A DNA stretch of 64,000 bases from Marsupella aquatica. Its lineage: Eukaryota; Marchantiophyta. Where the stretch lies: positions 14,198,001-14,262,000 of the forward strand of contig OZ316896.1 of the NCBI GenBank assembly GCA_973895155.1, written 5' to 3'. This document shows positions 11,534 through 23,789 of this stretch, piece by piece. A program made the translations under genes and the position numbers. A model generated the notes under the pieces. It was not told the DNA's origin. It ran no database searches and worked only from the letters and a program-made list of their open reading frames with translations. Every line of letters starts with the position of its first letter. Position 1 is the stretch's first letter.

Positions 11534-14500
11534 TCACGACACCGGTGGTGGATCCTCAATGGACGCCCCCAACGCTTCCTCCGCAACCACTGCCGTTGGT
11601 CCGTCCTCTGATAGATTACCTGCCTCTGACCGAGTCAACTTTTCATCGGCCTGACTGGGCCCACCCTCGGCTTTGGCATCGGCTCGGGAATCATTCTCGG
11701 CTACGGCCGAAGCCTCGGCTTCAGCCTCAGCTTCGGCCACTGTCTCCCCGGCCTGCTCAAGAGGTGGATCTGGGATACCGGCCTCATTACTGAGTAGTTC
11801 GGCTTGGGCCGCGCCATCCCCACCTTTGGTGATAGCGGAATCTATTGCCGTGTTCATGCCGGAGGTTGGTGCCGGTTTGCGGGCCGGTTTGAGTATGGCT
11901 TGAGGGGTCGAATAACCTCCGGACCCCGAAGGTTTCCGCTTCTTCTTCTTCACTATCTCCACAGCCGGTTCCTTCCCTTTGCCGCCAACGTCCGGCACCG
12001 GGCCGTGTGTCACGGCTGGTCCTTCGGCAATTACCACCCCTGGTAACTGGTTTGCCCCAATGGGAGATGGACCTGATGCAGCTAAGCATTTAAATACTGC
12101 GGCTTGTTTCTTCAGTCGCTCAGTTTGGTTGTCGGCCCGCCGCTGTAGGTTCTCCATCTTCCTCGTGATTTCCTCCAACTCCTCCTGGGTCTCATCCAGG
12201 TCCTTACGTGCCTCCTCCAGCTCGTTTTTGGCTTCCTCCAATTCCCTGTGGGCTTCCTCCAATTCCTTCTTGGTGGTAGCCCTCTCCTCCTGGGTTGCTC
12301 TTAGCTCCTTGTCGAGCTCCGCTATGACCTCAGACTCCATGTTATTCATCTTGGCATAAGTCTGGTCGAGTTGGGCGTCCTTCTCCCGCAGGTCGGCCTT
12401 GAAGCTGGCCGTCAGGGACGCAAGCTCCTGCTGTAGCACAATAATCCCTTGATAGGATTTCCCTAACTCGGCCTCCTTCTTCTCAAGGGCTCTGCGGATG
12501 ACCTCGAGCTCTCCCTTCAGCGCCCTCTCCCTTCTCTGAGTCTCCGTCGTGACCCAGTTGTTGACTGCTATATGGGCCTCCTCTGCATTTCTCAGCTCCT
12601 TCTTCCATTTCTCCCTGTCCTTGATTGCGTCGGCCAATTCTCCCTGGGTCTGAGTCAGTTTATCCTTGATAATTTGATTATCAGCCTACGCTATGTCCAA
12701 CTGCCCCTGCATGATGTTCAGCTCATGCCGCTTAATCCACAGTTCATCTTGGGCTTTCTTGGCCGCCCTTAGATCTTCAATCTCGGCTTCCATCCTCCTA
12801 AGCCGCCGGATGACCTCGTCCTTCTTGCTTCTCTCTAAAGCCACCGCTTCTTCTAATTGGTGCTTCTCCAACTGCTCCCTATGGAAAAAGGGTCCTACCT
12901 CCAACTCCTCCCCAAAGATGCCAAGCGCAAGTTCCTCACACATCTCACCATACTCCATGGCTCTATTCTTAGCGTAGGTGGAGTAAGTAGAAGTGATCGG
13001 CATCGCCCATCGCGGCCTCTGCTCCCAAGCCGTCTTGCGGATCTCTTCAATCGTGGCTAGAGGTTTGCTTCCTTTTTCGGCTAGCCGCCTGATGTCCTCC
13101 GGCCAATCTCCTCCTGGCAAATCCTTTTCCCTAGCCAGGGCTGCCTCCTCTTCCTGCCTGATTCGCTCCTGAAATTCCTGCGCCGTCTGTTTTATGCCAT
13201 CAAAGCTCGAGGGAGCAACATCTGGTGGGGGAGACTCGGGGCTACTCTGCTGGTTGGGGTCCCCTCGAACTACCCTTGGAAGTGTGGGGATAAACCGGCC
13301 ACAGGTCCTTACTCCTGGAACGTGATGGTCCGACCCATAGCCGGAGTTATCATGGCTGCAGTCCTCCACTGCCTCCTCCTCCTCTTGGACTTCCGGCTTC
13401 TCCCTCTCCTCTTCGCCGGTAGGAGCTTCAGGCAATTCTGCCTCAGATTCAGAGCTTGAGACTCCCACGTACATTCGAACACCCGGCTTGGATTCTGGCC
13501 TGATTCTGCTTAGGTTGACCTCTGGGGCAGTGTCCTGTATTGGTGCTGCTGCCAAAGCCAGGTCCAGTGCCATCTTTTCCTTCTCCAACATTTTCAGCAG
13601 ATTCTGCATGCTTGGTTGCTGCATCGGCAAGTCTTCCTTCCTTGGCCTGAACACCTGCTCAATCGTAGGGCTATCAGGTGGTTGAGGCTTCTCTGCTACC
13701 GGCCTCGGTGCTGGAGCTTCCTCGGGTGCCCTTACCTACAGGAGAAGTATTGGGGCAAAGGTCTGACCTCTGGCATACCGGCACAACAGCGGCATGTGAT
13801 AGCCAAGCCGCGACACGCTCCCCATGCCGATTACCTGCTGCTCCTCCTTTAAGATCTTCTTCAATTGGTTGAGGAGGTACCCATTGTAGTCCCGGCTTGG
13901 GTCTGGCCTCTCTGCCAGATAGACCTGTGCCTTGCCGATCTCTGCCCTCGGCAAGTTACAATGCATGGTCACCCGCAAGAAGTCGATCATCTCTCCTATG
14001 TGCGGGTTGGTGCAGGTGTTCCGAAAGAAGCCATTCTTCGTTGATGGCCCGGGGAACGATCGGAACTCCTTGTCAGGCAAGGTCTTCCTGGTATCAACTT
14101 TGGTCTTATTGCCTATCGGCAAGCCAAACACTTCGGCAATCACCTTGGGAGTAAGATAGAAATCCTTCCCATATATCCTCGTGCAATTGGTCTCGGGTTC
14201 CCATGACCCCACGAATTCTAATAGGTCTGAATCCGGTACCTCCGGCTTCAGCCATGGTAATCTTACAAAGGCCTCTAAGCCGAATCCGGCCATGAAGCCT
14301 TGGTACTTCTTGGTCTGCATGGCCGTAAAGCATGCATCCTCCTTCCGTGCAAAATGTAGTTGCACCTCCGCTGGTAGGGTTGCCGCCCAGCCTTTCCAGG
14401 TGTCATCCCTGGTTGGAATGGCATTAATGGGATCGACCTCCTCCTCTTCGGCTTCTCCCTGCCTCCTGCTCTGCTGCTCGGCTGGCTTCTTTGGTGCCGC

Positions 14501-15172
14501 CAACCTCGTTCTTTTTGCCGGGGTGGCTTCATCGTTGACGGCTCCCTTCCTCTTCATCTCGGCTGTCGTGGAGGTTTCTCCTAGCACCGTTGCCTGGGTC
14601 CACCTTTCTGTGCTACCCTTCAATTCCCAGTGTATGTCGTTGCAGTTCTTGATGGCCTCTCAAATGCCGATGATTCTGTCTTTGCAAAACAGAAGATCGT
14701 CGAGCTGATTGGAAGTAGGAGTCCACAAGAACTCGGCCTTGATGAGTTCGCCTCCTAAGAAAGCCGTCTTCTGCAGCTCCCACAATCGAGCGAGCTCCTG
14801 TCGTTCTCGAGCTGCCCTTTTTGATTCTTCGTCCTCGTAAGTCTTGATGTACTCAGTTGCCCGTTCGAACAGGCATCCCCAGAAATGTGCCGCTTGATTG
14901 ACATTGCTCATACCCTCCTTAGGTCGATCGTCGGTATCTACTCTCTCCCCGAGTGCTTGCCTAAGCAGCTGACAGTAGTTGGCCTCCCGTAGTCGTCTGC
15001 CTAGTTCGTGCTCGCAAATGAGCCACCATCTCCTGCAAGCGCTCCTTACCCCTCTCCTCTTCCGGTCCTTCCTCCCGTTGATCCTTCCTAGCCACCGATG
15101 CTTAGCGCGCCCTAACCCTAATCTTGTTTTCACCCCCAGCGTCCTTACCTCTGGCCTCGGCCCGGGTTCCAT
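11534..15172 (-). pseudogene. Family-1 protein, plant-transposon-like domain plus coiled coil (copy 2)
   Basis: One frame runs from ATG at 15172 to the stop at 11534, broken only by TGA 14660-14662, TAG 13736-13738 and TAG 12686-12688. At these three places copies 1 or 3 have CGG, CAG and CAG. The order is: a basic N-terminus with a Trp-rich stretch; KRTRLAAPKKP; a globular region (about 14450-13780) with FYLTPKVIAEVFGLP, which resembles the 'putative plant transposon protein' type of domain (PF20167-like); an acidic, Pro-rich linker; a long Glu/Lys coiled coil; and an Ala/Glu-rich tail with KKKKRKPSG. Nothing catalytic is recognisable. I infer a gag-like or DNA-binding structural protein of a non-autonomous element. 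Confidence 0.7.
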
Positions 15173-15751
15173 AGTCGCCCCTAATTGTTTATATTTTCCT
15201 TGTTTTGTCCCTATACTAAGGTGTTTCTAGGGTGCACTCCTGCTTTACCCACTTAACTGGCCGAGTGATTCCTGGCTAGGCATCACCTCTGAATCTAGGT
15301 ACCATGGACAGTGTAAAACCTCCCGTTCACTCATCTTCCGGAGTGGCTCAACGTCCTCACAAGGGTACATTGAGTAGTCGCCACATTTTTTATTTCCTAA
15401 ATCGTCAGTCACGTATTCGGCCCACTTGGAGAAACACGCGGGGTAACACCACCAGAATGCTCGATTGGCCACCTCCCGGTCAACAAAAAATCAGTATACA
15501 TATCTTTTTGCCCTTCTCCAAAATGCGACAATATCTATCTTTTCCCCTACTTTTGGGGCCCAAATGCTCTTGAAAAACCTGGATTTAACTCGCTGCAAAA
15601 AGTCCTCAAACTCATCACTAATATCAAGAACAAGTGATGCCTTGTTCTTCTCTGAGGCTGAAAGAACTCGAGATTCAGGGACACTTAGAATCATTTCTGA
15701 AACAGCTTCGGACAAAAGAGATCTAGCAATCGACTCTACTTGTTCCCACGT

Positions 15752-17679
15752 TGTCCTGAGGATAAGCAAAGAGGTGGGAAAAGAGGCTCAAGGGACACGC
15801 AGGGTGTATGGCTGCTTGAGATAGGAAACGGTTGCAAACAAGATAAAGTAGACCCTAAGCACTTCCTTTCATCCACATCATCACAAGCAAGCAAGCATGC
15901 ATGCTTTCAAAACTCAAGCCATTTACATACTCATATCCAATCACAATCAAAATAACTAGTTCAAGCTTCCCAATGTAATCCTCACAAGTCTAAGCCCAAC
16001 ATTCAATTGGTCACCATTCCTTTTCCAACACTTGATTGCACACAATCCCTTGCAACCTTCTAAGGTACACAAGTTCAAGTGTACATTCAATGTGGTCAAG
16101 TTAAGGGTCACTCTTGGTTGTGGCTAAGACAAGTGGGACATCCAAAGGTATGCAAGGCATCTCTATGCACCATTCAAACATCCAACTTTCAAAACATGGG
16201 AAACTACTTTCGAAAAGTGACCTAGGGTTGGTCACTTTCGAAAAGTGACCTCTCCTCTAAATGCATAGCAAGAAGGCACATGTAGCATCATGGCCTCCAA
16301 GTAAAAACATGGGTCACAAGCAAGACCCTCCTAGCAAAAATGAATCATCACCAAGTCTAATCATCAACCAAGCATTCAAAATTCCTCCATAGCCTATCCA
16401 AGCTTCAAAACCCTAGTCTCCTTCTCTCATACTTCCTTCTATCAACCAAATCTACTTTCAAAGCTTCAAGTCAAGGAGTTTACAAGAGAGTAGGCCTTCT
16501 TAGTGAGCCATCTCTAATGCAAGACTCCCAAGCTTCAACAAGATTAGGTCTCATCTCCTCTAAGCTTTCAAAAATCTCCTACAAGTCCATTCTCCTCAAA
16601 ACTTGAAGCAACAAACCTACATTCGAGTATGCCTTCTTGTGGGCAATCTCTCATGCAAGCTCCTTATACTTCCTACTCACATCCTACCTCCTTCCTAAGG
16701 CTTCGAGTCAGCCTCTCCTACATTCGAAACCTCTCTCCAAATCCCTAGAAAAACCGTCACAAAACTCAATCTCTTCACATTCAAAGCTTCTACTCCATCT
16801 ATTTCTTCACAAAATTGCCTCTACATCTCCTACCCTCAAAATCCTAAGGCCATGGCCAAGGAGGAGGGCTCCCCCTTCACTCATGCCTCATGCTCGAGCT
16901 CCCCTCAAGAGGTTCGCTCCTACAACTAAAAATGGGACTTAACACTCCAAAACGGCAAAACGGCAGCACTTCAGCAGCATCTAACCTCCGAACCCTTGGC
17001 CACTCGAACTTCCTCCTTTAGTACCCACGTGGGAAGGCCCAGGGCACCCACAAGCCCCTCCACTTATGGTTTTAATCCTCGTTGAATCACAGCCCTCGAT
17101 CTCACACCAATTAGATCAAACGGCCAAAAATGAGCCAAAAAACCCCTCCTTAGTAACTTGCAAACCAAAAGAGCTTCGACCTTTTTGAAAAAGCCACGAC
17201 CTCCACCAAGCCCTAACTCACATCTCCACCTTCAATCCAAACCATTCATTAACCAAAACCAAGATCCACCGTTGAAGTAGATACATTGAATCTGGTCCAT
17301 TTAACACAAAAATCTGAATCTGGTCCAAATCTCACAAAACTGATGCACTTGGACCAAACCCTCTTACATGCCTTGAACCTGGTCACCATGTTGCCAAAAC
17401 CCTAAATACCTTGCTTGTTGAGCAAGCAACCTCCATTCCACCAATCCGCCAAATGATAACTTAATCGCTGGTCACAAATGAAAAACATACCCCACAATAG
17501 TAACAAGGGTGGGTAGGCTCGACCTCATCCCTACCTTGACCCTCATAACTCTACTTCCTCCTTCACCTTGGTCAAGTTAGCTCAAGTCAAGTCAACTTGC
17601 CCAAGTTAGAAGCAAAATTGGTTTCAACTTCCTTCACAAAACATGAGGATTCCTCCTTTAGGATGGAAACCTCATGACA
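15752..17679. mobile_element. Solo LTR, 1.93 kb
   Basis: It begins TGTCCTGAGG and ends CCTCATGACA, giving inverted ends TGTC(C/A)TGAGG. It is flanked by ACGT at 15748-15751 and 17680-17683. Removing it restores the accessory-gene reading across HRWA-WEQV, as in the intact gene. It holds no long ORF. A solo LTR of a large, probably Ty3-type retrotransposon fits best; a small non-autonomous element is the alternative. Confidence 0.8.
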
Positions 17680-18824
17680 ACGTAGCCCACCTGTGCAGCC
17701 AGAGTTTAGTCTCACTATCTGAGAATTGCCCAGGATGAAAATATTGCTTCCGTAGCTCGGGCTTGCATTGCGCTTCAAGTAGATTGCAACAAAGCAGTGG
17801 GCTGAGAGATGTTACCCCGGTAAAAAGCCTCGCTCGATCAAGACCACATGAGACATTGCCTCTGCCTTTATCATCAGTCCTTTGTGCTTCCTTCCATTCT
17901 TTCTCACAGTAGTTGTGCATCTCCACACATTTCTAAAAGAAATCCCCAAATTCGGGATTGTGAAGAGGAGCAATTTTTGGAACTTTAACATTCCAATCAG
18001 ATAGTTGCTCCTTCATCATTTCTCGTAGAGCAGTGTCCTTCACAGCTTTTGACAAAGGTTCTCCAAGATCCTCCTTGAGAGAAAACTTCTTCTGCAAATC
18101 TGCAGTCTGGGAAGCTATATTTGCAGTTGATAGAATGTAAATACAAGCATCCAGGGTCATATTTTTTGAATACCAGGTTGGTTTCTTCACATTTTGCATC
18201 TTTTGTTGGAACAACTTGAAATTGTCTACATCAATCAAATCCTTGTAGACCGACAAGTCCGTGTTCAGTATCTTCTGGACACGATCTGCTTCCAGGACCC
18301 ATGAATTCTCAACGTGGCATTGAGTGAGCCTGCCAATGAACAAAAGTATCAAAGATGTTTTGAGTACAAATCAGAGATAAGAAAACCCAAAATGTGAAGT
18401 GACAGATAGCATTGAATCAATCAGAACAGATCCGATGCTCACCGGTTCAGGATCCAATCCCGGATCCGATGTTCACCGAGAGCTTCTTTAACTACTTGAT
18501 CCCAGCCCTGCTGGTGCACTAAAAACTTGCTAAGGAAGAAGGCCCTGAACTCCCTGCTGCCCAGGTACTTATCCTAGTAGTGGATCTGCCTAATTCCTTG
18601 CAGCATAAGCCTAATCTACCTAACTATAATCTACCTATGTACAGCGAGGCAGGAGCACAAGTGTTGCTCTTACCAGTGGATCCGCAATCCCACTAAGCTA
18701 AGTGTCAGGGCCGCCTCCTGGTCCTGATCCTAATTCTAAACTTGGAGATCTGAGCCCGCCCTGCCCACACACGCCTCCTCCCTCCACGTCCGCCCTCCTT
18801 AAAAGGAGAGGCCCTCCACCACAG

Positions 18825-21800
18825 TCATGGTAGTGGTGGTTGATCCTCAATGGACGCCCCCAACACTTCCTCTACAGCCACTACCATAGGTCCGTCCTCT
18901 GACAAATTACCTGCTCCGGACCGAGTCAACTCTCCATTGGCCTGACTGGGTCCACCCTCGGCTTTGGCCTCAGCATCGGCCATGGCCTCCGATATGGTTA
19001 CGGCTTCCCCGACCCGTTCTAGTGGTGGATTCGGTACACTAGCTTCATCACTGAGCATTCCGGCTTCGCCCTTGCCATCCCCGCCTTGTAGGACAGTTGA
19101 ATCCTCTACCATGACCCCGCCTGAGGTTGGTGCCGGGTTTACTTCCATGGTCACAATGGCTTGAGAAGTCATGTTACTCCCCGACCCAAAAGGTTTTCGC
19201 TTTTTCTGCTTCCTTGTTTTGGCAGTTGGTCCCTTCCCCTTGCCACTTACCTCTAGCACCGGTGCGAGTGTCTCGGCTTGTCCTTCGGCCAGTACTACTC
19301 CTCGCAACTTGGTTGCCCCTATTGGAGTTGGACTTGAGGAAGCCAAGCACTTAAATACTGCGGCCTGTTTCTTCAGTCGCTCCGTTTGGTTGTCAGCTCG
19401 CCGCTGTAAGTTCTCCATCTTCCGTGTGCTTTCCTCCAACTCCTCCTGCAATTTGTCCAGGTCCTTGCACGCCTCCTCCCGCTCCTTCTAGGCTTCCTCC
19501 AACTCTCTCTGGGCTTCCTCAAGCTTCTTTTTTAAGGTAGCCCTCTCTTCCTAGGTTGCTCTTAGCTCCTTGTTGAGATTTGTTATGACCTCAAACTCCA
19601 TTTTATTCATCTTGGCATAAGTCTAGTCGAGCTGGTCATCTTTCTCATGGAGGTCGGCCTTGAAGCTGGCCGTCATGGATGCAAGCTCCTGTCGTAGCAC
19701 AATGATCGCCTGATAGGATTTTTCTAACTCGACCTCCTTCTGCTCAAGGGCTCCGCGGATATCCTCGAGCTCCCCCTTCAATGCCCTCTCCCTTCTCTGG
19801 GTCTCCGCCATGGCCCGGTTGTTGGCTGCTATGTGGGCCTCCTCTGCGTCTCTCAGCTCTCGCTTCCACTTTTCCTTCTCCTTGATCGCATTGGCCAACA
19901 CTCCTTGGGTCCGAGTCAGTTTATCCTTGATAATCTGATTATCAGACTGCGCGGTATCCAATTGCCCCTGCATGTTGTTTAGCTCATGCCGCTTAATCCG
20001 CAACTCATCTTGGGCTTTCTTGGCCGCCTTCAGGTCTTCTACCTCGGCTTCCCTTGCCCTAAGCCGACGGATGACCTCGTCCTTCTTGTTTCTCTCCAAA
20101 GCCACCGCTTCTTCTAATCGGCGCTTCTCCAACATCTCCCTCTGGAAAAAGGGTCCCTGCTCCAACTCCTCCCCAAAGATGTTGAGCTCAAGTTCCCCAC
20201 ACATCTCCCCGTACTCCATGGCTCTCTCTTTAGCATAGGCGGAGTGAGTAGAAGTCATCAGCATCACCCATTGCGGCCTTTGTTCCCAAGCCGCCTTGCG
20301 GATTTCTTCTATCGTGGCTGGAGGGCTGCTTCATTTTTCTGCAAGCCGCCTGATGTGCTCTAGCCATTCTCCCCCTGGTAAATCTTTCTCCCTAGCCAGG
20401 CTGCCTTTTCTTCCTCCCTGAGTCACTCCTGAAACTCTTGTGCCATCTGTTTTATGCCGTCAAAGCTCGGGGGAGTGACATCTGGTGGGGGAGACTCGGG
20501 GCTGCTCTGTTGGGTGGGGTCCCCTCAAACTACTCTTGGAAGAGTGGGGATGAACCTGCCACAGGTCCTTACTCCTGGAACATGATGGTCCGAACCGTAG
20601 CCAGAGTCATCATGTTCGTAGTCTTCTACCGCCTCCTCTGCGGCTTGCACTACCGGCTCCCCCTGCTGCTCTCTTGGTTTTGCCGTGAACACGGCCTCAC
20701 AGATCACGGGTCCTAGTTCCTCCAACTTCCACGTTGATCTCTTCTTCTCCCTGTCGCAACCAGGAGCTTTGGGCTGTTTTTCCTTGGCTTCGAGACTTGA
20801 GGCTCCTATATACATTCGGACTCCCGGCTCGTGTTTCGGCCTCCTTCTCTCCTTGATCCCGGTAAAGGGGTTTTCCCTGGTAAGTTGACTTAGGCCGACT
20901 TTGAGAGCAGTATTCTGTACCGGTCCCGTTGCCGTTGCCGTTGTCGTATAGTGCTAAGTATCAAAAGTGACTCTTCTCACCTAAAACCAGGGTTTCGATC
21001 CCTTAAAGAACAGATTTCAGAATGAATTGTATAACTTTTATCTCTCGGAGTGATTTAGAGCCCTGAACTCTATGCTGAATTCACTTTTCAACGAAAAAAA
21101 TCAAATAAACAAACCACCAAGTAACTGAACTTCAGATTTATGAATCAAAGAAGAAATGAGTAAGAATTTAGAGACTACAAGCTGCTACTGCCACTCCTTC
21201 AGAAAGGATTTGGGCTCAGTATAGACATGAAATCTGTCTCATAATTCATCAATCTCACATTTCAAAACACCAAGGTTAATGATAATGGAATTCTCAATCT
21301 GATAAACTAGAAGCTTTCTGGTTGCAAATGAATGATATGATTTAAAATGCCGTCAACATGGTTTGACGTCAGCGATGCGCAATTCAGTCAAACTCTAAAC
21401 CATATTCCAGAATCAAAACAACGGTACTAACTATTCTGAGAATCAGAATTTACTTCTCATTTATCAACAACTAATCTTGAATTGGCTAGCGAATCTTGAC
21501 TTCACAAGTAAGCCTAGCAGTGAATTCAATTGGAGTATCAGAAGTCTGCAACTGAATTCAATCACCACAGGAATTTCTTGAATTCAATCTCAACTTCAAT
21601 CAATACAGCTTTACTTCCATACAAAACACTCACAGCATGCCTTGTTACAATGGAAGGAGGAGAAAACTATTCAGAAGATTTAATTCTGAATAGAGTATTA
21701 AGTCTATTTCTCTCCTCTGAAAATGAGCACTCTACTCTGTCTTATAAGTTCTGGAATCCAAAAATGGAGGAGGCAAGAACAATCGTGCCTTTCCAAGTTT

Positions 21801-23789
21801 AAAACTAAACAAGGGAGAAGTACAGCATAAGTACTGCCAGGGTGGCAAAATACTACTCTACTAGTAATCTACTTCAAAAAACTAAGTCTAAGTGTCGAGT
21901 GGACGCTGCTAGAAGCGTCTTAAGAAAACCAACGGACGCTGCTCACAGCGTCGTGTGTTGAAGCGGACGCTTTGCACCGCGTCGGTCGAAATTCTCATAG
22001 AGTCTTGGTGGCGGTGGGGTAAAGTACACTAGGAATCGTCAGGAAAGCCGGAGATGTCAAATATTTCAATAAGTGTCCAGAACAAGTAAATGTTGGCCAG
22101 GAGGCGTCTAAAGTGTAAGTAAATCTTGAGATATGCCAAAAATAAACAAGTTTCCAGAAAAAATTGTAGGGACACCCATACCACAGCCGTTCTCCTTTCC
22201 TTCTCCAGCAATTTTAGCAGATTTTGCATGCCTGGTTGCTGCATTGGCAAGTCCTCCTTCCTTGGCCTAAACACCTACTCGATTGTAGGACTGTTGGGCT
22301 GGGTCGGTTTCTCTATTGCTGGCCTTTGTTCCGGAACCTCCTATGGTGCCCTTGCCTGCAGGTGAAGTACCGGGGCGAATATCTGACTTCGGGCATACCG
22401 GCACAACATCGGCATATGATAGCCAAGCCGAGACACGCTTCCCTTGCCGATCACCTGTTGTTCCTCCTTCAAGATTTTCTTCAATTGGGTGAGGAGGTAT
22501 CTGTTGTAGTCCCGACTGGGGTCTGGCCTCTCCGCCAGGTAAACCTGTGCCTTGCCGATCTCTGGCCTCGACAAGTTGCTGTGCATGGTTACCCGCAAGA
22601 AATTGATTATCTCTCCTATGTGCGGGTTGGTGCAGGTGTTCCGAAAGAAGCCATTCTTCGTTGATGGCCCTGGGAACGATCAGAACTCCTTGTCTGGCAG
22701 GGTCTTTCGAGTATCTACTTTGGTCTTATTGCCCGTCGGCCAGCCAAACACTTCGGCAATCACTCGGGGAGTGAGATAGAATTCTTTCCCATACACCCTT
22801 GTGGAATTGGTCTCGGGCTCCCAAGATCCCACGAATTCTAATAAGTCTGAATCTGGCACCTCCGGCTTCAGCCATGGTAACTTTACGAAGGCTTCCAAGT
22901 CGGATCCGGCCATGAAGCCCTGGTACTTCCGAGTTTGCATAGCCGTAAAGCATGCATCCTCTTCGCGTGCAAAGTGTAATTGCACTTCCTTGGGGAGGGT
23001 CGCCGCCCAGCCTTTCCATGTGTCATCCCTTGTTGAAACAACATTGATGGGGTCGACCTCCTCTTCTTCACCTTCTTCTTGCCTCCTGCTCCCTTGCTCG
23101 GCTGGCTTCCTTGGTGCCGCCGACCTCGTTCTCTTCGCAGCGGTGGTCTCTTCATTGATGTTCCCTTTCCTCTTCATAGCGGCTGCCGTGGATGTTTCTC
23201 CTAGCATGGTTGCCTTCGTCCACCCCTCCGTGCTACCCTTCAACTGCCAGTGTATGTCATTGTAGCGGTTGATGGCCTCCCGGATGCCGACTATTCTGTT
23301 CTCACAAAACAGAAGATCGTCGAGTTCGTCGGCAGTAGGCGTCTACAATAATTTAGCCGTAGTGAGTTCTCCTCCTAAGAAGGCAGACTTCTACAGCTCC
23401 CACAATCGAGCAAGCTCCTGCCGTTCCCGAGCGGCTCTCTCTGATTCTTCGTCCTCGTAGGTCCCAATGTACTCAGTTGCCCGTTCTAACAGGCATCCCC
23501 AAAAATGAGCAGCTTGATTGATGTTGCTCGTACCCTTCCTGCGTTGATTGTCGGTATCTGCTTCCACCCCGAGTGCTTGCCTGAGCAACGGACAGTAGTT
23601 GGCCTCCCGTAGTTGTCTGCTTAGTTCGTGCTTGCAAATGAGCCGCCATTCCTTGCGATTGATCTTACCCCTCCCTGACTGGTCTTCCTTCCCGTTAGTT
23701 ACCTATAGCCGCTGACACTTAGCGCGCTCTAACCCTAATCGTGTTCCCTCCCCTGACGTTTTTACTTCCGGCCTCGGCTCGGGTTCCAT
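18825..23789 (-). pseudogene. Family-1 protein, decayed copy 3
   Basis: It has the same domain order as copy 2, from ATG at 23789 (MEPEPRP-like) through the FYLTPRVIAEVFGWP domain, acidic linker and coiled coil. It is interrupted by a solo LTR, at least one frameshift around 20500-20800, and several nonsense codons. TAG at 23391-23393, 19623-19625, 19551-19553 and 19488-19490 all stand where another copy has CAG. TAG at 23343-23345 stands where copy 2 has TGG. It shares TGA for Gly near 20331 with copy 1. Confidence 0.7.
20942..22185. mobile_element. Solo LTR, 1.24 kb
   Basis: Termini TGTCGTAT...ATACCACA (TG...CA with inverted TGT(C/G)GTAT ends) are flanked by GCCGT at 20937-20941 and 22186-22190. 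It interrupts the family-1 coding frame between positions that are adjacent in copy 2 (near 13560-13580). No coding region is recognisable. It contains three GGACGCT(G/T) repeats around 21900-21970. Confidence 0.75.

Larger units (their letters stand above)
10611..15286 (-). mobile_element. Family-1 coiled-coil element, copy 2 (full length)
   Basis: This 4.68 kb element is inserted in an exon of the MULE accessory pseudogene. CTCT is duplicated at 10607-10610 and 15287-15290. In its own orientation it begins (G)TGATGCCTAGCC and ends GCACCACA, giving TG...CA termini and a 4-5 bp duplication as in LTR elements. I find no terminal repeat longer than about 7 bp. It carries one frame of about 1,213 codons, a 115-bp leader with an AATATAAACAA TATA-like box, and about 920 bp of 3' sequence containing TTCCGGCGGCGGAA (10860-10873). 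No polymerase or integrase is present, so it is non-autonomous. Confidence 0.8.
8491..18329 (-). pseudogene. Accessory ParB-methylase-like gene, broken copy
   Basis: This is the relative of the intact gene at 37085-41148, with matching splice sites. Exon 2 begins at 18329 and ends at 10357, split after 17684 by a solo LTR and again at 15290/10607 by a family-1 element. Exon 3 is 10253-9574, exon 4 is 9470-8947 and exon 5 is 8842-8491. Premature stops are TAG at 17933-17935 (Lys in the intact copy) and TGA at 8797-8799 (an Arg codon in the intact copy). The first, ParB-like, exon is lost. The conserved C-terminal region keeps a VLDWNVGDGSSF motif, closer to a methyltransferase motif I than in the intact copy. 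All four introns shared by the two copies interrupt the coding sequence at the same places, which supports the gene model. Confidence 0.85.
8104..18440 (-). mobile_element. Remnant of a second MULE-like element, inverted and interrupted
   Basis: The terminus GGGGTTTGTACCATGC at 8104, followed by GCTAGCGA and GTTAGCGA half-sites, matches the terminal inverted repeats of the 30197-41509 element. Inside are the exons of that element's accessory gene in the same order on the minus strand. The remnant is split by insertions at 10611-15286 and 15752-17679. It is cut off at about 18440, so the ParB-like exon, transposase and other terminus are missing. The right arm shows the empty insertion site near 47072 (CCTTTAG continuing without GGGG). 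A direct repeat GATCCGATGYTCACCG sits on both sides of the truncation point (about 18429 and 18466). Confidence 0.8.
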
